A stretch of DNA of 30,071 bases from PFJX01 sp031426815. GTDB lineage: Bacteria; Pseudomonadota; Gammaproteobacteria; Burkholderiales; Thiobacillaceae. The translations under genes and the position numbers were made by a program. The notes under the pieces are model-generated. The model ran no database searches. It saw nothing but the letters and a program-made list of their open reading frames with translations, and was not told where the DNA came from. Where the stretch lies: positions 1-30,071 of the forward strand of contig JASJPG010000073.1 of NCBI GenBank assembly GCA_031426815.1, given 5' to 3'. This document shows positions 1 through 5,699 of the stretch, in pieces; positions within the stretch are counted from its first letter, which is position 1; each line of letters begins with the position of its first letter.

Positions 1-34
1 AAAATTTCCTGGCTCTTGGGAATCCGGGGTTCAT
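1..34 (-). CDS. Possible start of a second integron cassette gene (partial)
   Basis: Beyond the attC site, on the - strand, an ATG at 34 opens a frame that runs off the window edge (MNPGFPRARKF...). It begins about 34 bases inside the next cassette, if the attC cut is at 68/69, and cassette genes usually start close to that cut. Only 11 codons are visible, so neither coding status nor function can be judged. I report it because its position fits a cassette array that continues leftwards. Confidence 0.3.
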   Translation of the reverse strand, partial: MNPGFPRARKF

Positions 35-62
35 AGGGGGTTTCTCACCAGCCTGCTAAGGC

Positions 63-149
63 GCCGAACATAGAGGTGACCGGCGCTGCGCGGCTCTATC
101 GCGCAGCGTCCAGAGAGCGAAGCGAACGGGGTCGACCGCCGGGTTGGGC
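63..149 (-). other. Integron attC recombination site
   Basis: Seen: outer boxes GCCGAAC (63-69) and GTTGGGC (143-149) pair except at one position. Inner boxes GGTGACC (75-81) and GGTCGACC (130-137) pair fully except for one extra G at 134. Both R-to-L spacers are exactly 5 bases (70-74 and 138-142). Between them is a hairpin with a perfect 9-bp stem (84-92 with 100-108). Established: folded bottom-strand attC sites have R and L boxes, an unpaired central spacer and extrahelical bases in the L region, and integron integrase recognises this structure. The site starts just two bases after the stop codon of the gene at 154-492, as expected for a cassette. Length (87 bp) is within the known range. 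Confidence 0.88.
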
Positions 150-501
150 GCTTTTAGATACATGACCCTACCGTGCTCACATCGGTTCTTTCTGAACGCC
201 CAGCGCTGTCGATGGTTATCTTGAGAATGATGTTCCATTCAGAGCAGGGGAAAGGAGTACCTGTTTCTGGAATTCGCTCCACATTGGCGTAGAGCCAATT
301 CTGTTGCTCCAGGTAATCAAATTTAATGTGGTGAGCTGTGCCCCACTCCCGAATCTTTTCCACGCTGGTTCCAACTGGCACGTCATTGGCCAAAGCTCCA
401 CGCCAAAAAGCGACTCGCTCTTGGAGCTTAACTCTGTCGGATGAGCACGCAGCCAGCGCTACGGCAATTAGAGCGGCGACAACTATTCGCATAGCGCCCA
501 A
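69..501 (-). mobile_element. Integron gene cassette (first cassette after attI)
   Basis: The segment is bounded by two core sites cut as G|TTRRRY: GTTGGGC (- strand, 502-496) at the attI side and GTTCGGC (- strand, 69-63) at the attC side. It carries one gene, transcribed away from intI, whose start codon lies only 9 bases into the cassette and whose stop is 2 bases before attC. This compact layout with a single gene and no obvious promoter is the usual form of an integron cassette. Its base composition is visibly less G+C-rich than the surrounding core genes, consistent with acquisition. Confidence 0.82.
154..492 (-). CDS. Cassette-encoded putative lipoprotein, unknown function
   Basis: A 112-residue protein starting MRIVVAALIAVALAACSSD: a short basic start, a hydrophobic stretch and a lipobox (A-L-A-A-C, Cys at residue 16), so it is probably a lipoprotein. 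The mature part includes a WGTAHHIKF segment and four more residues of interest: Cys at about 82 and 111 could form a disulphide. I recognise no family. An upstream TTG at 540 would give 128 residues but would read through the attI core site, so the ATG at 492 is chosen; the ribosome binding site is weak, which is common in cassettes that rely on attI-proximal expression. The gene fills the cassette completely. Many integron cassettes encode small secreted or lipid-anchored proteins without known homologues. Confidence 0.78.
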   Translation of the reverse strand: MRIVVAALIAVALAACSSDRVKLQERVAFWRGALANDVPVGTSVEKIREWGTAHHIKFDYLEQQNWLYANVERIPETGTPFPCSEWNIILKITIDSAGRSERTDVSTVGSCI

Positions 502-580
502 CGAGATGTGTACGCCACGCGGTGTACGTCCTGGCAACAACTAGATAAATTCAAATGAAAAAACAGGAGGTTACACCGAC
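496..580 (-). other. Probable attI region and intI upstream region
   Basis: The core site GTTGGGC (- strand, 496-502) is the cassette insertion point next to the integrase gene. No matching upstream R box and no attC-type folding is seen to its right, so it is more likely attI than another attC. An imperfect palindrome spans 510-527 (GTAC at both ends, 14 of 18 positions symmetric). The region also carries the intI ribosome binding site AGGAGG (565-570), 10 bases before the ATG at 581. attI sites have little sequence conservation, so the limits are inferred from context. Confidence 0.55.
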
Positions 581-787
581 ATGCCAGATTGCCAGACAGA
601 TGCGCCACTTTCGCCTCCCGTGAAGTTGTTGGATCAGCTTCGTGATCGTATTCGCCGACTTGGTTGCGCCAAACGCACTGAGGTTTCTTATGTGCACTGG
701 ATTAAACGGGACATCGTTTTGCATGGCAAGCGCGGCATCCCAAAGAAATGGGTAAGCCTGGGGCTGGGGGCTTTCTGTTTGCGTTGA
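581..787 (+). pseudogene. intI: Truncated, frameshifted integron integrase (intI remnant)
   Basis: The product starts MPDCQTDAPLSPPVKLLDQL and continues through LRDRIRRL, KRTEVSYVHWIK and VLHGKR. This matches the N-terminal SAM-like DNA-binding domain of integron integrases (IntI1 has VKVLDQLRERIRYL, RTEQAYVHWVR and FHGVRHP). After Lys-Arg at 728-733 the reading frame shifts: skipping the two bases 734-735 restores HPKEMG (736-753), the usual continuation of this family. Homology fades by about 770. The remaining sequence of the roughly 320-residue protein, including the catalytic Arg-His-Arg-Tyr residues and the IntI-specific patch, is absent, so it cannot be active. It is divergent from the cassette, the arrangement seen in integrons. 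A good ribosome binding site survives, so decay may be fairly recent. Confidence 0.88.
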
Positions 788-1038
788 CGGGGGCTTGGTG
801 TGGTGAGTTTCGCTTTCTACCTCTGCGCGGGGGGTAGTTCATGCTTGGGTCGCAGATGAGGAAAGCCTTGCGGGTCTATCGGTTTCGGTCGAGCGGCTGG
901 CAGTTTGGTCCGGTGCAATGATGGGCGCGCTGCGCTTCGCCCATCCTACGTTCTGCGTTTCATGGCTGCGGCATGCGTTTGCTGGCGTGGGAGGCGTCGA
1001 ATTCTCTCGGCAGGAAATCATGATGCCGGTCGAGAAGA
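788..1038. other. Gap between intI remnant and ParA-like gene
   Basis: About 250 bases with no credible gene. It holds the 30-bp repeat at 920-949 and nothing recognisable as the missing intI body, so the integrase gene was lost by deletion or replacement rather than by point decay alone. Short frames here are products of the repeat. Confidence 0.6.
920..949 (-). repeat. 30-bp palindromic dispersed repeat, copy 1
   Basis: Reverse-complemented, the sequence is identical over all 30 bases to 28550-28579 and differs at three positions from 28430-28459. The core is a hairpin with arms GATGGGCG / CGCCCATC. On one strand it gives the peptide GWAKRSAPI, a common false gene product across many genomes. 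It behaves like a REP-type element. Confidence 0.8.
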
Positions 1039-1061
1039 GGCGAAGGATCGAAGCCTTCGCC
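1039..1061 (-). terminator. Hairpin after the ParA-like gene
   Basis: Perfect 8-bp stem GGCGAAGG (1039-1046) and CCTTCGCC (1054-1061) with a 7-base loop, starting 13 bases after the stop codon of the - strand gene at 1075. On that strand it is followed by the pyrimidine-rich CTCTTCTCG rather than a clean T run, so termination may be weak. Confidence 0.4.
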
Positions 1062-1074
1062 GGTTCCGCTTGAA

Positions 1075-1770
1075 TCAAACTGCCAATGCATCCATTTCCT
1101 GATACGCCCGCATCCGCCAGTTTCTGACGCGTTGCCGTTCGAGGATGCCGAGGCCGTTGGGGGTGCTGTCGCTATGGTTGATTGCTGCCCAGAAGCTGCT
1201 GCTGTGTCCGTCGATTTTTTGCATGGCGGAGTCTTGCAGATGCCGCAGTGACATCACGCGTGCGCCGTAGCTTTCGGCGCGGGCGCGCTGGCCGGAGGCT
1301 TCGAGCAGGTCGAAGCGGTCGCCACGTACTTCGTTGAGCAGCAGTCTCAGCGGTAATTTGTCGCCGAAGCGGTCGAGCAGTTTTGCGAGCAGGTCTACGG
1401 CGTCCTGGCCTGCGTCCATGACGTGCCAGTAGGCCAATTCGATCCCCATTTCGGCGCTCATTTCGATCAGGTCGGAGTCTTCCATCCAGCGCAACAGGAG
1501 CGGTTGTGTTTGCGCTGCGAGGTCGACCAGGATGCGGCGTTCCGGTTCGGCGATGGCGGCTTCGACGATGCGATCCAGGCTTTCATATTTGTCTACGGCG
1601 GCTGCGGAGGCGTAATCGCTGTAGAAGCGCAGCAAGGCGCCATGCGATTGGTCGGTATCGAAGCCAAGAAAGGGCATTTCGCGGTCGATCAGGTATTGCG
1701 CCAGGATGCGGGCGACCAGTGATTTGCCGACGCCGCCTTTTTCGCCGCCGATGAAATGAAGTTTGCTCAT
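1075..1770 (-). CDS. Orphan ParA/MinD-like P-loop ATPase
   Basis: A 231-residue protein with a deviant Walker A motif GGEKGGVGKS at residues 8-17, a following FDTDQSHG segment (about 38-45) in the place of the ParA switch region, and a Walker B-like ILVDLAAQ. These place it in the ParA/MinD/CbiA-fold ATPases; plasmid mobilisation accessory proteins of the MobD/TraL type have similar starts. The start at ATG 1770 puts the Walker motif at the usual distance and has AGGA upstream; a GTG-type start further up (1821) would add an unlikely tail. No ParB-like partner, centromere repeats or mobilisation gene is visible, so segregation is not supported. It sits alone between the integron remnant and lapA, and may be part of the same acquired region. 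Function unknown. Confidence 0.75.
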   Translation of the reverse strand: MSKLHFIGGEKGGVGKSLVARILAQYLIDREMPFLGFDTDQSHGALLRFYSDYASAAAVDKYESLDRIVEAAIAEPERRILVDLAAQTQPLLLRWMEDSDLIEMSAEMGIELAYWHVMDAGQDAVDLLAKLLDRFGDKLPLRLLLNEVRGDRFDLLEASGQRARAESYGARVMSLRHLQDSAMQKIDGHSSSFWAAINHSDSTPNGLGILERQRVRNWRMRAYQEMDALAV

Positions 1771-1927
1771 GCAGGATGATCCTTGAAGTTTGGGGAGAGT
1801 GGCGCTTTGCGAGACGAGCAATTTGAGTGCCGGGAGTGCAATGAGCGGCTTTGCTTGGCCAGGTTGGCGCCAAAGTATTCGGGTTCATCGTTCCGGTGCA
1901 GGCGCGAACCCCGTTGAATCAAGGAAC

Positions 1928-1954
1928 TGGATTCCCGTCTTCGCGGGAATGACG
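1928..1954. repeat. Dispersed palindromic repeat (ATTCCCG type)
   Basis: Arms ATTCCCG (1931-1937) and CGGGAAT (1944-1950) around TCTTCG, in the wider context GGATTCCCG...CGGGAATGACG. This is a widely dispersed short repeat of Proteobacteria that is often mistranslated as FPRRRESS, as it is here. The rest of the gap 1771-2088 holds no gene that I can support. Confidence 0.7.
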
Positions 1955-2021
1955 AATTCATTGGCGTATCCCCGGCGGCGGGCGAGTTGGCTTGAATCAT
2001 CAACATGCGGCAGCATGACGT

Positions 2022-2054
2022 GCCTCATTTGGGGACGATGCACGCAAATGAGGC
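2022..2054. promoter_or_regulatory. 10-bp inverted repeat upstream of lapA
   Basis: GCCTCATTTG (2022-2031) and CAAATGAGGC (2045-2054) form a perfect inverted repeat with a 13-base spacer, about 35 bases before the putative -35 of lapA. It has no T run. It could be an operator for a dimeric regulator or a hairpin; the sequence does not decide. Confidence 0.3.
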
Positions 2055-2088
2055 GCTGCCTGGGGCAATTTCACGGGGTGGTGTGTGG

Positions 2089-2115
2089 TTGCGGCGGGGA
2101 CTCAGCCGCTACAAT
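2089..2115 (+). promoter_or_regulatory. Candidate lapA-lapB promoter
   Basis: A -10 like TACAAT (2110-2115) is preceded by TTGCGG (2089-2094) at a short 15-base spacing. Transcription would start near 2122, just before a GTG at 2123, which argues for the ATG at 2156 as the lapA start unless the transcript is leaderless. Confidence 0.4.
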
Positions 2116-2155
2116 CCGGGCGGTGAAAAAACGCATTCATACGGCCCAGCCTCTC

Positions 2156-2404
2156 ATGTTGGTGGTGAAAATCGTCCTGTTCCTGTTGTTGCTCGGCTTC
2201 GCCGCCCGCAACAGCGATAACGTGACGTTGCGCTACTTCCTCGGTCTGGAATGGCAGGCGCCGCTGTCTTTGGTGATGCTGGCCGTGTTCGCAGTAGGGC
2301 TGGTGACCGGGTTGTTGGGTTGTTCCTTGCGCCTGTGGCGCAATCAGCGCGAGTTGCGCGCTTTGCAACGCCAGATCGATAGTCGTCCAACCCACACGCC
2401 CTGA
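2156..2404 (+). CDS. lapA: Lipopolysaccharide assembly protein A (DUF1049)
   Basis: An 82-residue membrane protein with two hydrophobic helices (about residues 3-18 and 34-55) and the family signature GFAARNSDNVTLRYFLG between them, then a basic, charged tail. LapA works with LapB at the inner membrane in lipopolysaccharide assembly; in Escherichia coli LapB restrains LpxC levels by way of FtsH. Start choice is uncertain: neither ATG 2156 nor the in-frame GTG 2123 (93 residues) has a clear ribosome binding site. It is followed after two bases by lapB, the order found in most proteobacteria. Confidence 0.82.
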   Translation: MLVVKIVLFLLLLGFAARNSDNVTLRYFLGLEWQAPLSLVMLAVFAVGLVTGLLGCSLRLWRNQRELRALQRQIDSRPTHTP

Positions 2405-2406
2405 AC

Positions 2407-3570
2407 ATGGAATTCGAAGCCTGGTATCTGCTGGTCATTCCCCTCTTTTTCGGTCTCGGCTGGATTGCGGCGCGGGTCGATATCCGCCATGTCATGGAAG
2501 AGTCGCGCGCGGTGCCGCGCTCCTATTTCAAGGGCCTCAATTACCTGCTCAACGAGCAGCCGGACAAGGCGATCGAGGCCTTTCTGGAAGTGGCCAAGAT
2601 GGACCCGGATACGCTGGAACTGCACTTTGCGCTTGGCGCGCTGTTTCGCCGCCGCGGCGAACTGGATCGTGCCATCCGCATCCATCAGAACGTGGCCGAT
2701 CGCGCCGATCTGGCGCAGGAGCCGCGCATGAAGGCGCTCTACGAGCTTGGCGAAGATTTCCTCAAGGCCGGCTTGCTGGATCGTGCCGAAGCGGTGTTCC
2801 GGCGTCTGGAATCCGGCGTGCATGCGCTCGATTCGTTGCGCAACATTCTTGAAATTCAGGTGCTGACCAAAGATTGGCGCGCTGCCATCGTGACCGCCGC
2901 GCGCTTGGAAAAACTGGGTTGCCCGGCCCAGAACGCGGATACCGCCCACTATTACTGCGAGTTGGCGTTGAGTGCGATGCTCAAGGGCGATGACAGCCAG
3001 GTGCGCAGCGATCTCGCCAGTGCTCTGCAGGAAAACAAGCGCTCCGCGCGTGCCTGGATGTTGCTGGGCGATCTGGAGGCCAAAGCCGGGGCAGATGATG
3101 CCGCCATTGCCGCCTGGCGCCGGCTGGAGGAAGTGAACCCGGCTTACCTGCCGAACGTGGCCGAACGACTGACCCAGGCCTACGGCCGCTGCGGCAAACA
3201 GGACGCGGCCATCGCCTTGCTGAAAGCCTATCTGGAACGGCGCCCGAGTCCGGATCTGCTGCATTTCCTGTTCCAGACCGTCGCTCAATCGCGCGGCTGG
3301 GATGCGGCCAGGCAACTTGCCGCCGAGGAACTGAAGCGGCATCCCAGCTTGCGCGCGCTGGACGATTATCTGCAGGCCAGCAATGCCGTGCAGCAGGCCG
3401 AGTCGAGCGTGGAAGGGCGGCTGGCGCAGGATCTGGTGCATCGCCAGGTCAGCCGCAGCGCCTATTATTTGTGCGGCAATTGCGGCTTCAAGGCGCGCCA
3501 GTATTTCTGGCAATGCCCGGCGTGCGCCCGCTGGGAAAGCATTGCACCGGAACGGGAAGAACATGATTGA
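2407..3570 (+). CDS. lapB: Lipopolysaccharide assembly protein B (TPR, zinc ribbon)
   Basis: A 387-residue protein: an N-terminal membrane anchor (residues 6-21, WYLLVIPLFFGLGWIA), a cytoplasmic array of TPR helices, and a C-terminal rubredoxin-like zinc ribbon with cysteine pairs at 356/359 and 370/373. Length and domain order match LapB (YciM), the adaptor that couples LPS supply to FtsH-mediated LpxC turnover. The ATG comes two bases after lapA with no clear ribosome binding site, so translation is probably coupled. Its end overlaps pyrF by 8 bases. Confidence 0.95.
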   Translation: MEFEAWYLLVIPLFFGLGWIAARVDIRHVMEESRAVPRSYFKGLNYLLNEQPDKAIEAFLEVAKMDPDTLELHFALGALFRRRGELDRAIRIHQNVADRADLAQEPRMKALYELGEDFLKAGLLDRAEAVFRRLESGVHALDSLRNILEIQVLTKDWRAAIVTAARLEKLGCPAQNADTAHYYCELALSAMLKGDDSQVRSDLASALQENKRSARAWMLLGDLEAKAGADDAAIAAWRRLEEVNPAYLPNVAERLTQAYGRCGKQDAAIALLKAYLERRPSPDLLHFLFQTVAQSRGWDAARQLAAEELKRHPSLRALDDYLQASNAVQQAESSVEGRLAQDLVHRQVSRSAYYLCGNCGFKARQYFWQCPACARWESIAPEREEHD

Positions 3571-4282
3571 ACGAAGAATTGTCGTTGCCCTCGATTACCC
3601 CGATGCCGATGCCGCGCGCGCATTCGTCGCAAAAATTCGGCCTGAACTGTGCCGGCTCAAGGTCGGCAAGGAATTGTTCGTCGCGGCCGGGCCGGCCTTC
3701 GTGCAGGAACTGGTCGGGCAGGGCTACGACGTCTTCCTCGACCTGAAATTCCACGATATCCCGAATACCGTCGCACAAGCCTGCAAAGCGGCGGCGCGAC
3801 TCGGCGTCTGGATGATGAATGTGCATGCTTCCGGCGGCCCACGCATGCTGTCTGCCGCGCGCGAGGCGCTGGAAACCCTGCCGAATGGTGCGCAACCCCG
3901 TCCATTGTTGATTGCGGTGACGGTACTGACCAGTATGGGCGGCGACGAGCTGAAAGCCATCGGCATCGAGGCGGACGCCGAGCAGCAGGTGTTGCGTCTG
4001 GCCGGGCTGACGCGAGCGGCCGGTCTGGATGGCGTGGTTTGTTCCGCGCTGGAGGCTCCCGCATTGCGCCAGGCGATCGGCCCGGATTTCTGCCTGGTCA
4101 CGCCGGGCATCCGTCCGGCCGGCAGCGCATCCGGCGATCAGACCCGCATCCTTACGCCAGTGCAGGCTTTGCAGGCAGGGGCCGATTATCTGGTGATCGG
4201 CCGTCCCATTACACAAGCCGTCGATCCTTTGACTGTTCTGGAAACCATTGCGCGTGAAATCGCGCCAACTTTTAAAGCGTAA
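3563..4282 (+). CDS. pyrF: Orotidine 5'-phosphate decarboxylase
   Basis: A 239-residue TIM-barrel enzyme making UMP from OMP, the last step of de novo pyrimidine synthesis. The family's catalytic D-x-K-x-x-D motif is visible as DLKFHDIPNT at about residues 58-67, with VTPGIRP and a phosphate-binding LVIGRPIT near the C-terminus. ATG 3563 lies within the end of lapB and is preceded by GGAA in GGAACGGGAAGAAC; longer in-frame extensions upstream are lapB in another frame. lapA-lapB-pyrF is a conserved order. Confidence 0.96.
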   Translation: MIERRIVVALDYPDADAARAFVAKIRPELCRLKVGKELFVAAGPAFVQELVGQGYDVFLDLKFHDIPNTVAQACKAAARLGVWMMNVHASGGPRMLSAAREALETLPNGAQPRPLLIAVTVLTSMGGDELKAIGIEADAEQQVLRLAGLTRAAGLDGVVCSALEAPALRQAIGPDFCLVTPGIRPAGSASGDQTRILTPVQALQAGADYLVIGRPITQAVDPLTVLETIAREIAPTFKA

Positions 4283-4286
4283 ACCC

Positions 4287-5453
4287 ATGAAAATCGCTAT
4301 CGCCGGTACCGGCTACGTTGGCCTCTCCAACGCCATCCTGCTGGCGCAGCACAACGAAGTGGTTGCGCTCGACATCGTTGCCGAAAAGGTTGAGATGCTG
4401 AACCGCAAGGTTTCGCCGATTGTCGATAACGAAGTCGAAGACTATCTAAGCAATCGGCCGCTCAATTTCCGCGCCACGCTCGATAAACAAGAGGCCTATG
4501 CCGGTGCCGACTTCGTCATTATTGCGACGCCGACCGACTACGATCCGGAGACCAACTACTTCAACACCCGTTCGGTCGAGGCGGTGATTCGCGACGTCAA
4601 GGCGATCAATCCGCAGGCGGTGATGATCCTCAAGTCGACCGTCCCGGTCGGTTACACCGCTAAACTGAAGGCGCAGTACAACTGCGAGAACCTGATTTTC
4701 TCGCCGGAATTCCTGCGCGAAGGCAAGGCGCTGTACGACAACCTGCACCCTTCGCGCATCGTCATCGGTGAACGTTCCGCGCGCGCGGAAACCTTCGCCA
4801 ACCTGCTCAAGCAGGGCGCGATCAAGCAGGACACGCCGGTGTTGTTTACCGATTCCACCGAGGCGGAGGCGATCAAGTTGTTTGCCAACACCTACCTTGC
4901 CATGCGGGTGGCCTACTTCAACGAACTCGATACCTATGCGGCTACGCACGGACTGGATACCAAACAAATCATCCAGGGCGTCTGCCTCGATCCTCGCATT
5001 GGCGAACATTACAATAACCCTTCGTTCGGTTACGGCGGTTATTGTTTGCCCAAGGACACCAAGCAGTTGCTCGCCAACTATCAGGATGTGCCACAGAACC
5101 TGATGCGCGCCATCGTCGACTCCAACACCACGCGCAAGGATTTTGTCGCCGACAGCATCCTGAAGCGCAAGCCCAGGGTGGTTGGCGTCTATCGGCTGAT
5201 CATGAAGAGCGGTTCGGACAACTTCCGCGCCTCCAGCATCCAGGGCATCATGAAGCGGATCAAGGCGAAGGGGGTCGAGGTCATCGTCTATGAACCGGTG
5301 TTGACCGAGCCCGACTTCTTTCACTCCAAAGTCATCAACGATCTGGCCGAATTCAAACGGCGTTCCGACGTCATTGTCGCCAACCGCATCACCGAAGATA
5401 TCCGCGATGTCGCCGACAAGGTCTATAGCCGCGATCTGTTCGGGAAGGATTAA
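4287..5453 (+). CDS. ugd: UDP-glucose 6-dehydrogenase
   Basis: A 388-residue enzyme oxidising UDP-glucose twice with NAD+ to UDP-glucuronate, precursor for capsule, exopolysaccharide and LPS sugars. Seen: Rossmann motif GTGYVGLSN (7-15), ATPTDYDP (80-87), SPEFLREG (139-146), and GYGGYCLPKDTK with the catalytic Cys at 253. It is of the short enterobacterial type: length and long blocks such as KLFANTYLAMRVAYFNELD match E. coli Ugd closely, more so than expected for neighbouring housekeeping genes, so lateral transfer is possible. The ATG lies 4 bases after pyrF; the stop codon TAA (5451-5453) is part of a duplicated target of the adjacent inserted element. Confidence 0.96.
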   Translation: MKIAIAGTGYVGLSNAILLAQHNEVVALDIVAEKVEMLNRKVSPIVDNEVEDYLSNRPLNFRATLDKQEAYAGADFVIIATPTDYDPETNYFNTRSVEAVIRDVKAINPQAVMILKSTVPVGYTAKLKAQYNCENLIFSPEFLREGKALYDNLHPSRIVIGERSARAETFANLLKQGAIKQDTPVLFTDSTEAEAIKLFANTYLAMRVAYFNELDTYAATHGLDTKQIIQGVCLDPRIGEHYNNPSFGYGGYCLPKDTKQLLANYQDVPQNLMRAIVDSNTTRKDFVADSILKRKPRVVGVYRLIMKSGSDNFRASSIQGIMKRIKAKGVEVIVYEPVLTEPDFFHSKVINDLAEFKRRSDVIVANRITEDIRDVADKVYSRDLFGKD

Positions 5454-5454
5454 A

Positions 5455-5689
5455 CCTTGAAACAGCAGTTGACCGCTCCTTACCCCTCGTGAGGCCTCAT
5501 GCTGGCTGATGTATTGCGCTTCGATGACGTTCACCCATTGGGTGAGCCCGCTACCCGCCCGCTGTCGGGGTGGAGAAACCGTCTGGCGGCGTTGCTCCTC
5601 CTCGCCATGCCTAGGCATGACTCGTCGTCGCGCCTTGCCAGCCGGCTTCCCCACCCCGCCCTCGGACGGATTCAACTGCTGTTTCAAGG
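5455..5689. mobile_element. MITE-like inserted element with target duplication
   Basis: The 235-bp unit is bounded by perfect 18-bp inverted ends, CCTTGAAACAGCAGTTGA (5455-5472) and its complement (5672-5689), flanked by TTAAA on both sides (5450-5454 and 5690-5694). Inside are a large imperfect palindrome at 5566-5658 centred on CATGCCTAGGCATG (5606-5619), and a smaller one at 5531-5545. No transposase is encoded; short frames within it are not genes. This is the form of a non-autonomous, miniature inverted-repeat element moved in trans. Removing it with one TTAAA copy puts the cysM ATG 6 bases after the ugd stop. Confidence 0.85.
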
Positions 5690-5699
5690 TTAAATATTC

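Noticed and set aside
496..540. TTG start at 540 for the cassette lipoprotein
   Set aside because: It would place the start outside the cassette, across the attI core site, and bury the signal peptide 16 residues in.
839..1078. 79-codon frame with GWAKRSAPI
   Set aside because: Generated by the 30-bp dispersed repeat.
1767..2006. Frame with FPRRRESSS
   Set aside because: Generated by the ATTCCCG dispersed repeat, a common false gene.
2344..3564. 406-codon open frame on the - strand opposite lapB
   Set aside because: Mirror of lapB codon bias; the lapB protein is clear, with TPRs and zinc ribbon.
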